A stretch of 64,000 bases of DNA from positions 124,001 through 188,000 of the forward strand of contig CAMKKZ010000002.1 in assembly GCA_946413525.1 (NCBI GenBank). The letters are read 5' to 3'. The notes beneath the pieces were generated by a model, which saw only the letters and a list, made by a program, of their open reading frames with translations, was not told the DNA's origin and ran no database searches. Shown piece by piece: positions 24,398 through 33,177 of the stretch. Position 1 is the first letter of the stretch. Each line of letters opens with the position of its first letter. The stretch comes from an uncultured Oribacterium sp. GTDB taxonomy: Bacteria > Bacillota > Clostridia > Lachnospirales > Lachnospiraceae. The position numbers were made by a program, and so were the translations under genes.

Positions 24398-26470
24398 TTA
24401 CCTCTTTTGTGCCTGCAAAACCATGGCTGAACGAGGCCCCATCATGACGGCTCCTACGGCGGGCTTTGCGGGAATGCAAATGCCCGAATCCTCCATCGTA
24501 TCCACAAGGATGTTCCAGACAAATCCTTCAGGCAATTGAGGTATCCTTGCGAACTGCTCCTCCCAGTACACATTAATGAGAAGAAGCAGCAGATCATCGC
24601 TGCCATCGTTTCCGCGGCCGGCATAAAGCACGCCCATGGCACGACTCCCATCCGTTGGCTCCATCACGGTCAGATCCTGAGGCATAAACGATGCCGGCTC
24701 AGACGGCTTTCGCAAAACGGCATGCTTCATGCGGAAATGTATCATATACCGCACGAAATTATAGAAATCCCTGTTCTTTTCCAGGTCATTCCAATCAAGC
24801 CAAGATATTTCATTATCCTGGCAATAAGCATTGTTATTTCCCCGCTGCGAATTCAGGAACTCATCACCGGAAAGGATCATCGGCGTTCCCCTGCTCATCA
24901 GCAGTACCACGGCCGCGTTGCGGCAAAGCCGACGCCGCAGCCGATTTATTTCCCGGTCCTCAGTAGCTCCCTCATGACCGCAGTTCCAACTGTGATTATC
25001 ATCATTCCCATCCTCATTGAACCAGCCATTTGCTTCATTATGCTTCCAGGTATAGGAATACAAATCATTCAGAGTGAAGCCGTCATGACATGTCAGGAAA
25101 TTCACGGATGCGTTATTCCCTCTGGATACCGGGTCATAAATATCCCTTGAGCCCGTAATTCGGGCGACAGCCGTCCTCCACATTCCAAAATCCCCTTTGA
25201 GGAAATCCCGGAGGTCATCACGGTAATGCCCATTCCATTCCGCCCATCGCCCTCTGTAGGTGAATCCACCCACCTGATACAGGCCGCCCGCGTCCCATGC
25301 TTCCGCAATCAGCTTGACATCCCCAAGAATCGGATCACAGGCCAGCCTCTCAAGGAGCGGTGGATTCCGCATCGGCCGCCCATCCTCGTCCCTTCCAAGG
25401 ATACTTGCCAAATCAAAACGGAATCCGTCAATATGGTAAGCAGTCGTCCAGTAACGCAGGCTGTCAAGTATGAGGTTCTGGACAACCGGATGATTGCAGT
25501 TCAGGCTGTTTCCGCAGCCGCTGAAATCATAATAGTGTCCATCCTTTGTCAGTAAATAATATATCTGGTTATCAAAGCCCTTGAAGGAGAAAGCCGGCCC
25601 TTTCTCCCCTCCCTCCGCGGTATGATTGAAAACCACGTCAAGAATGCATTCAATTCCATTCCTGTTCAGTTCCCTGACAAGTGTCTTCAGCTCGTAGCCC
25701 TCCCGGTTGTACTCCTTCCCGGCGGCATAGCTCGTATTGGGGGCAAAAAAACCGATTGGATTGTATCCCCAATAATTAAGGAGTTCCACCCCGTTCGCGA
25801 CCCTCTTTTCAGCCGTCTCATCAAAGGCAAATACCGGCATCAGTTCAACGGCATTAACCCCAAGGTCTTTCAGGTAAGGGATTTTTTCTACAAGGCCGAG
25901 AAAGGTGCCGGGAGCAGTGACCCCCGATGAAGGATGCCTCGTATAGCCCCTTATATGCAACTCGTAAATCACCAAATCTGACATGGGTATCTTCGGATTG
26001 TCGTCCTCGCCCCAATCAAAGGTGTTGCGCACCACCCTCGCCTTATAAATGCCGCTGTTCTTTTCAGCCCATTTGCTTTGTCCAGTAATGGCTCTGGCAT
26101 AGATGTCCAGCAGCACCCGCTTCCTGTCAAAGATTAATCCCTTCTCCGGTTCATAAGGACCATCCAGACTGTAAGCATACTCAAATTCTTCTATATCCAG
26201 GTCAAAAACAATCATTGACCAGACATGGCCAATACGATAATGCTTCGGGAACGGGAGCCTGGCGTATGGCTGCTCCTCTTCCCTATGGAAAAGGAGCAGT
26301 TCCACCGCTGTCGCTCCCATTGAATAAACTGTAAAATTCACCGCGCCCGACAATGCCGTTGCTCCGTTCAGCTCGTACATCCCGCGCCTTACATGGAATC
26401 CGGCTATTGTTTCCATGGGAACCATCTGGGAACCCTCTCCAATGCCCGGTGCCAGCTCCTGTCCCTCCAT
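24398..26470 (-). CDS. glgX: Glycogen debranching enzyme (isoamylase type, GlgX)
   Basis: Hydrolyses alpha-1,6 branches of glycogen or limit dextrin in the cytosol. The 690 residues have an N-terminal CBM48 domain (LSGAVNFTVYSMGATAVELL) and a GH13 barrel. Barrel motifs are VIYELHIRGYTRHPSSG, CILDVVFNHTAEG, the nucleophile Asp in YHIDGFRFDLASILG, the acid/base Glu in KLIAEAWDAGG and the transition-state Asp in VNFLTCHDGFTLNDL. The isoamylase/GlgX-type insertion DIYARAITGQSKWAEK is present. AAAGGAG upstream comes from a family D repeat. Downstream neighbour of the 6-phospho-beta-glucosidase, same strand. Confidence 0.93.
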   Translation of the reverse strand: MEGQELAPGIGEGSQMVPMETIAGFHVRRGMYELNGATALSGAVNFTVYSMGATAVELLLFHREEEQPYARLPFPKHYRIGHVWSMIVFDLDIEEFEYAYSLDGPYEPEKGLIFDRKRVLLDIYARAITGQSKWAEKNSGIYKARVVRNTFDWGEDDNPKIPMSDLVIYELHIRGYTRHPSSGVTAPGTFLGLVEKIPYLKDLGVNAVELMPVFAFDETAEKRVANGVELLNYWGYNPIGFFAPNTSYAAGKEYNREGYELKTLVRELNRNGIECILDVVFNHTAEGGEKGPAFSFKGFDNQIYYLLTKDGHYYDFSGCGNSLNCNHPVVQNLILDSLRYWTTAYHIDGFRFDLASILGRDEDGRPMRNPPLLERLACDPILGDVKLIAEAWDAGGLYQVGGFTYRGRWAEWNGHYRDDLRDFLKGDFGMWRTAVARITGSRDIYDPVSRGNNASVNFLTCHDGFTLNDLYSYTWKHNEANGWFNEDGNDDNHSWNCGHEGATEDREINRLRRRLCRNAAVVLLMSRGTPMILSGDEFLNSQRGNNNAYCQDNEISWLDWNDLEKNRDFYNFVRYMIHFRMKHAVLRKPSEPASFMPQDLTVMEPTDGSRAMGVLYAGRGNDGSDDLLLLLINVYWEEQFARIPQLPEGFVWNILVDTMEDSGICIPAKPAVGAVMMGPRSAMVLQAQKR

Positions 26471-26475
26471 ATCCT

Positions 26476-26622
26476 TGCTCCTTTATTAAAGTGGTTATTG
26501 CCGCTTTAATTCCCGACAAACAGCCGCGGTATCGCAGGCTGCATAGCTCCTCTATTAAAGTGGTTTTTTGCCGCTTTAATTCCTGACAAACAGCCGCGGT
26601 ATCGCGATCCATACGGCTCCTT
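26476..26622 (-). repeat. Family D repeat, two tandem copies ending in Shine-Dalgarno sites
   Basis: Read on the minus strand each copy has a CGATACCGCGGCTGTTTGTC core (the second a GCGATACCGCGG variant), then a stem AATTAAAGCGG/CCACTTTAAT followed at once by AGAGGAG or AAAGGAG. The last AAAGGAG is the ribosome site of glgX, eight bases before its ATG. Confidence 0.75.
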
Positions 26623-26624
26623 GA

Positions 26625-28121
<1,497 letters not shown>

Positions 28122-28182
28122 TCAAAGCAGGTTTTGCCTGCGAGGCGGCATCGCATCAGCAAGGCTCTTCGATACCTGATGC

Positions 28183-28959
28183 TTACAATTCCATCGCCTG
28201 TAGTTCCGCGAGGCGGGAGAATACTTCTCCGATCCTGTCCGTAATGACAAGCGTTTCAATTCCACCGCCTATTCTGACTTCCAGAGGATCCCTGTTGATA
28301 ATGGCAAGCCTCCTGCCTCGGAAATAATTCACATAAGACGCAGCAGGATAAACCGTAAGTGACGTGCCTCCGATGATCAGCATGTCCGCATCGGAAATGG
28401 CGCGCACGGCTCCCTCCACCGCCTCTTCCGGCAGGCTTTCCTCATACAGGGTGATATCCGGCCGAACTATGCCCCCACATCCCGGAACCTTGCAGTGCGG
28501 AACGTCCTCATCCGACTTGAAGATAAAATCCTCCGGGTAAACCGCGCCACACTTCTGGCAGTAATTTCGGAGAGCGCTTCCATGAATTTCAAAAACATTC
28601 CTGCTGCCCGCCTTCTGGTGGAGCCCATCGATATTCTGGGTCACAACCGCAGTCAGCTTGCCCTGCTTTTCCAGAGCCGCAAGGTATTTATGAGCGCTGT
28701 TCGGCTGGATGCTGCGGGTATCCATCTTTTGCCTGTGAAACTCATAGTACACCTTCGGTTCGCGCGTGAGGCAGCTATGGCTCAGGAGATATTCCGGCCT
28801 GTATTTCTCGAAGCGCACATCCCGTTGGTTATACAACCCGTCCTTGCTGCGGAAATCCGGCACTCCGCTCTCCGTTGACACGCCGGCACCCCCAAAGAAC
28901 ACGATTCTTTCTGATGCGTCAATAAAATCCCTGAGCCTCTTCAGTTTCACCTCATCCAT
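28183..28959 (-). CDS. cobB: NAD-dependent protein deacetylase (SIR2 family)
   Basis: Sirtuin that removes acyl groups from lysines using NAD+. The 258 residues show the NAD motifs FFGGAGVSTESGVPDFRSKD and VVTQNIDGLHQKAGS, the catalytic His in NVFEIHGSALRNY, a zinc ribbon with Cys at CQKCG and CKVPGCGG, and the Rossmann-type end MLIIGGTSLTVYPAASYVNY. It is read toward the 6-phospho-beta-glucosidase gene 88 bases away and may share its transcript. AGAGGAG before the ATG lies at the end of a family D repeat. Confidence 0.95.
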   Translation of the reverse strand: MDEVKLKRLRDFIDASERIVFFGGAGVSTESGVPDFRSKDGLYNQRDVRFEKYRPEYLLSHSCLTREPKVYYEFHRQKMDTRSIQPNSAHKYLAALEKQGKLTAVVTQNIDGLHQKAGSRNVFEIHGSALRNYCQKCGAVYPEDFIFKSDEDVPHCKVPGCGGIVRPDITLYEESLPEEAVEGAVRAISDADMLIIGGTSLTVYPAASYVNYFRGRRLAIINRDPLEVRIGGGIETLVITDRIGEVFSRLAELQAMEL

Positions 28960-28971
28960 TTCTCTGTCTCC

Positions 28972-29016
28972 TCTTTAAATGGTCTTTAGCCATTTCAATT
29001 GCCGACAAACCGCAAA
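28972..29016 (-). repeat. Family D repeat, partial, ending in a Shine-Dalgarno site
   Basis: On the minus strand GCGGTTTGTCGGCAATTGAAAT, a short linker, ACCATTTAAAGAGGAG, then the sirtuin start. Matches the 3' part of the copies upstream of glgX. The rest of the gap to 29294 shows no gene and only AT-rich sequence. Confidence 0.55.
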
Positions 29017-29294
29017 AACTTTTTCGTGAACTCGTCGCTCAATTTTTTAAATTTTGTCATATCATACCACATAATCAAAAATTATAGAATGGTTTTTATG
29101 CAATCGGCCTAATTGATTTTTCACAGAAATATTATCTCTATATATTTACAGTCATACTAGTAAAAAAACAAATCTTGTGTTAAAATCAAATCATCTATTC
29201 ACCATCTTCAATGGCGGCGCGCAGTCTGCCGACACAGATGTTAAGGGAACGCCGGCTTTCCGGCCTTTCCGACTGACAAAGGACGGAGCGGACA

Positions 29295-31592
29295 ATGTTT
29301 GATTTTATATCTCTCCATATAATGGATGATTACTTCACCGAATTGAGTAAAAGGCAACAAAAGGGAGTCTTTTTCTACCGCCTTACCGGGTATTCACCGG
29401 ATATGGAAGCCTTCCTCAGGAAATATTATGCCGCTTCGCTTGAAGCAGGCATAGTTTCCGATGGCAATATCCAAAACCCTGATGAACGGCAGCTTTCTTA
29501 TTATAATGAAAGATTGGGAATGGATTTCCGAATGGACATAGCTTCCTTGGAAAAGGGTCTGGCCATATGGCTTCCGAGGGTTGGCAGCGGCAGACGCAGG
29601 GATCTCGCCCTTGCCATATTCTCCCAGCTTGAAGCCATGAAGAAATCCGGCAAATCTGAAAATATCCTGAAAAACGCTTATATCAAATTCATGTGCTGGA
29701 TGTATTATAAATTTGAGAGTATACTTGACCATCTGGGCAGTAATGATCTGCCCAAAATATTTGTCGATGGACCGCTCTCAAACCATTCTCTGGCGTTCCT
29801 CCTTGTCCTTGCGCATGCCGGCGCGGATGTCATCCTTTTCCGTCCTCAGGACAAGGATGAATTTTTCCGCCTGGATGCCTCGAAATGTCTTTCACCCGCT
29901 TTTGAAATCGCAGGCAATTCTCCTTTTCCTGCTGATTTCACGATGAAATACCTGCGTGAAAGCATTCGCAGCGAGGATGCTCGCAGACGGATGATTGGCA
30001 GCGGACCCTCTATATCAGCCTGCACTAACGCATGGATGAAAAGGAGTACTCTTGAAAGCGTCCGTCAGGATCCCGCCCTGAGGGGAGACGACAGAAATCA
30101 CTTCTACAATTGTTTCTGCAAAATCACTGGCGTATGGAACAAGGCCAATTACGCCAACGACCTTTATCTGCTCCAACAAGAAGTTAGGAACGCAGGCAGA
30201 AAACTTGTTATCGTGAACGGCGAACTCCCAAAGCCCTCGCCGGACGAAGTCAGCCAGATTAGCCGCCGCAATTATCAGGATGCCGAACAAATGATCCTCG
30301 ACCTTGCCGCCTCAAACCTGCAAAATGTCCCGGGGTCGGACATAGAGCCGCTGATGCGGAAAGCTTTTGCCGAATTCATGTTCGCCTATCTGGAAACAAG
30401 CAGGTGCTCCGGCGAAAGCCTTCCAAAACTCACGAGCCGCGCCGTATATCTCCTGGCCTGGCTGAAAAGGTATTCATCCCGGCTTTTTGCCTCCTGGAAG
30501 CCACCTTCTATCTCCGCCTTTTTCTTTTTTGGCGGATGCAGATCGGAAAACGAGGCCTTGTTCCTCCGCTTCCTCTCCAGGCTCCCCGTGGACATACTCG
30601 TGCTTCTTCCGAACGCTGACGGCTCCTGCCTTCTCAGCGACACGCTGTTATGCGAGGAACATTATCCCGAGTCACTTGCCCTCAATAATTACCCGGAGGA
30701 TAGCTCGCAATTCCGCATGGGAACGACAGCCTACCATGCCGAGCAGGAACTGAACGGCATTCTGTACCAGGACAGCGGCCTTTACAGAAATCAGCAGTTC
30801 GCCAGTGCAAACGTGATTACGCTTCAGACCATGTATGAAGAAATCCCTATACTCTGGGGGCAGGATTTGAAATACCGTCCTGGCTTCAGCAGCAACGGGA
30901 ACACATTAAACATACCTGTCCTTTTCGCCAAAATTTCCGGGGTAAAGGACGGCCAGGTCGGAAAATACTGGACCTTTATCCGCTCACTGATAACAGATGA
31001 CACCGTGCTCATTCAGAGCGCACCATACATCGATCCCGCAGCCCCCAATCCTTTCCGCAGATTCCCCCCTTCCTTTTTCAGGAATGGTAAGATACAGAAA
31101 AAAAATATTTTGAATCACTCCTCCTGGCCCTATGGGATGCTCAGGACAGAAAAGCAGGAATATATACTGGACCGCCTTCAGGAACTAATCGAACTGAAAC
31201 GGATTCGCGGCATGGGACAGAACGGTGCTGAATATGCCGCCCTCGCCATCGTATTGAACCTCCCTAATGATATCGTCAGGCTGATTCAAAAGTTTGACTT
31301 TACGGAGAAGAACCCCAAACTGCTTTACATCAATACCGCCGAAAAGCTACCCTCCCTGGAAGATTCCATTCTGGCCGCCTTTTTGAATCTGATTGGCTTC
31401 GATATATTGTTCTTCGTCCCGACCGGGTACCAAAGTATTGAAATGTACTTCAACGAACCACTTATGCAGGAGTACCAGGCGGGGGAATATCTTTACGACC
31501 TGCAGGTTCCCAACCTCAGGAGCCCTTCTTTGAACAGCATGCTGCAAAACCTCGGGGAAATGCTGTTCCGAAGGGGGAACCCAACCCAGTAA
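29295..31592 (+). CDS. YceG-like protein of the tellurite-resistance 'biosynthetic module'
   Basis: A 765-residue cytosolic protein that I assign to the YceG_bac family (PF14266 type), a putative component of the biosynthetic module linked to Ter/TelA stress proteins. Support comes from size, lack of membrane segments, and direct pairing with telA downstream, as in Bacillus subtilis yceG-yceH. Visible segments include FFYRLTGYSPDMEAFLRKYY, PKIFVDGPLSNHSLAFLLVL with AGADVILFRPQDKDEFF, a repeat of the same layout near residue 410 (SAFFFFGGCRSENEALFLRF), and a C-terminal GFDILFFVPTGYQSIEMYF. Molecular activity is unknown. Start ATG 29295. Confidence 0.75.
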   Translation: MFDFISLHIMDDYFTELSKRQQKGVFFYRLTGYSPDMEAFLRKYYAASLEAGIVSDGNIQNPDERQLSYYNERLGMDFRMDIASLEKGLAIWLPRVGSGRRRDLALAIFSQLEAMKKSGKSENILKNAYIKFMCWMYYKFESILDHLGSNDLPKIFVDGPLSNHSLAFLLVLAHAGADVILFRPQDKDEFFRLDASKCLSPAFEIAGNSPFPADFTMKYLRESIRSEDARRRMIGSGPSISACTNAWMKRSTLESVRQDPALRGDDRNHFYNCFCKITGVWNKANYANDLYLLQQEVRNAGRKLVIVNGELPKPSPDEVSQISRRNYQDAEQMILDLAASNLQNVPGSDIEPLMRKAFAEFMFAYLETSRCSGESLPKLTSRAVYLLAWLKRYSSRLFASWKPPSISAFFFFGGCRSENEALFLRFLSRLPVDILVLLPNADGSCLLSDTLLCEEHYPESLALNNYPEDSSQFRMGTTAYHAEQELNGILYQDSGLYRNQQFASANVITLQTMYEEIPILWGQDLKYRPGFSSNGNTLNIPVLFAKISGVKDGQVGKYWTFIRSLITDDTVLIQSAPYIDPAAPNPFRRFPPSFFRNGKIQKKNILNHSSWPYGMLRTEKQEYILDRLQELIELKRIRGMGQNGAEYAALAIVLNLPNDIVRLIQKFDFTEKNPKLLYINTAEKLPSLEDSILAAFLNLIGFDILFFVPTGYQSIEMYFNEPLMQEYQAGEYLYDLQVPNLRSPSLNSMLQNLGEMLFRRGNPTQ

Positions 31593-31596
31593 CGAT

Positions 31597-31767
31597 TCAT
31601 ACTTTGACTTAATGCCGCAGGCGTTGAGTCCCATTTGTGTCGCGCCAGCGGCACAAATGAAGTATGAAAAGCTTGCTTTTCATACTTGACTTGATGCCAC
31701 AGGCATTGCGTCCCATTTGTGTCGTGCCAGTGGCACAAATGAAGTATGAAAGGCTTGCCTTTCATAC
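31597..31767 (+). repeat. Family B repeat, two tandem copies
   Basis: Period of about 80-85 bp. Each unit has hairpins GACTTAATGCC/GGCGTTGAGTC, CATTTGTGTCG/CGGCACAAATG and GTATGAAAAGC/GCTTTTCATAC. The loop-proximal bases change together between copies (GTCGCGCCAGCGGC and GTCGTGCCAGTGGC). Fills the gap between the YceG-like gene and telA. Confidence 0.8.
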
Positions 31768-31824
31768 AACCACCTGGACCCTGCAGCAACGCAGGCCTTC
31801 ACTCAAAGAAGAAAGGAATTTTTT

Positions 31825-32994
31825 ATGGCACTTGAATTCAAAAAACCGCAAACCGGACTTGCCTCCACAGATAACACAAACATGATGGCAACCTCCGCCG
31901 TCCCAGGCGGCGAGATTGTTCCAGTCAAGGATTATGATATTGTTGCCGACCGACAGAGGATGAGCACAGAATTAGCTAATTCACAGGAAGTTGATAAGCT
32001 CACCAGTACCTTGGATGTCTACAACCTGGATACCATCGCTTCTTTTGGAGCCGATGCGGCAGAGGAAATAGCAAAAGCTTCTGACGTTGTCCTGAACAGC
32101 ATGAACACTTCACAGTTGAACAACACCAGTGAAATGATGCTTACCCTTTCAAAAATCATGGATCAATTCAACATTGACGAGATCAGGGAGAATCCGGGCT
32201 TCTTCGGCAAACTGTTTGGAAATATGCAAAAACAGTTGGATAAAATTCTGTCCAAATATCATAAAATGGGCGATGACATCGACAAAATCTACGTTCAGTT
32301 AAAAACTTACGAAACCGAGATCAGGCAGTCCAATCAGACCTTGAACCAAATGTTCGAAGCGAATGTCGGATACTACCACGAACTGGTGAAATATATCGTT
32401 GCCGGCGAGCAGGCCTGCCATGAAATCGAGAACTACATGGCGCAAAAAAAACAGGAGATGGAACAGACCGGGAACCAGGAGCTCCAGTTCGAGATCACCA
32501 GTCTGAATCAGGCACTTATGATGATGGAGCAACGCACCCAGGACCTCCGTACCGCTGAAAGCATTGCCATGCAGTCCATCCCGATGATTAAAACAATGGA
32601 ATTCAGCAACTATAACCTGGTCAGGAAAATCAATACCGCCTTTGTAATCACTCTTCCCGTGTTCAAACAGGCGCTTGCCCAGGCCATGCTTCTGAAACGC
32701 CAAAAAATCCAGGCCGAATCCATGGCCGCATTAGACAAGAAGACCAATGAGTTGCTCCTGAAAAATGCCCAGAACTCCGTGGAAGCCGCCAAAATGACGG
32801 CACGCCTCGCTTCCGGAAGCTCCATCCAGGCGGAGACGCTTGAAGCCTCCTGGAGAACCATTACTTCGGGCATCGAAGAAACCAGGCAGATTCAGGAAGA
32901 TGCCAGAAGGAAAAGGCAGGAGGATCAGGCAAAGCTTGCCGCCATCAAAGAGGACTTCAACCGGCGCTACCATATGCCCCCGGCCAAAAAATGA
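31825..32994 (+). CDS. telA: Toxic anion resistance protein TelA
   Basis: A 389-residue member of the TelA family (PF05816), linked to tellurite, cell-envelope and antibiotic stress; biochemical role unknown. The protein is helical and soluble, with the conserved core FGADAAEEIAKASDVVLNSM, FFGKLFGNMQKQLDKILSKY, the central MEQRTQDLRTAESIAMQSIP and VRKINTAFVITLPVFKQALA, and a charged C-terminal coiled coil. AGAAAGGAAT precedes the ATG. It follows the YceG-like gene after two family B repeat copies and precedes the P-type ATPase gene. Confidence 0.93.
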   Translation: MALEFKKPQTGLASTDNTNMMATSAVPGGEIVPVKDYDIVADRQRMSTELANSQEVDKLTSTLDVYNLDTIASFGADAAEEIAKASDVVLNSMNTSQLNNTSEMMLTLSKIMDQFNIDEIRENPGFFGKLFGNMQKQLDKILSKYHKMGDDIDKIYVQLKTYETEIRQSNQTLNQMFEANVGYYHELVKYIVAGEQACHEIENYMAQKKQEMEQTGNQELQFEITSLNQALMMMEQRTQDLRTAESIAMQSIPMIKTMEFSNYNLVRKINTAFVITLPVFKQALAQAMLLKRQKIQAESMAALDKKTNELLLKNAQNSVEAAKMTARLASGSSIQAETLEASWRTITSGIEETRQIQEDARRKRQEDQAKLAAIKEDFNRRYHMPPAKK

Positions 32995-33177
32995 CGCTTG
33001 CGCTAATGTCCCAATTTGAGAACAAAGGCAATTATTCAGGGCATCCGCCTGCCGGCATGCGTCAAGCACGGCTTGTCCGGCAGACTTGCCATATAGCTTG
33101 CTCAGGTTCTAAATGCCTGTCCAGGCGCTACATTTGTCACTTTTCCAATCAAAAAGCACAAGGAGGGAAAAACATTC

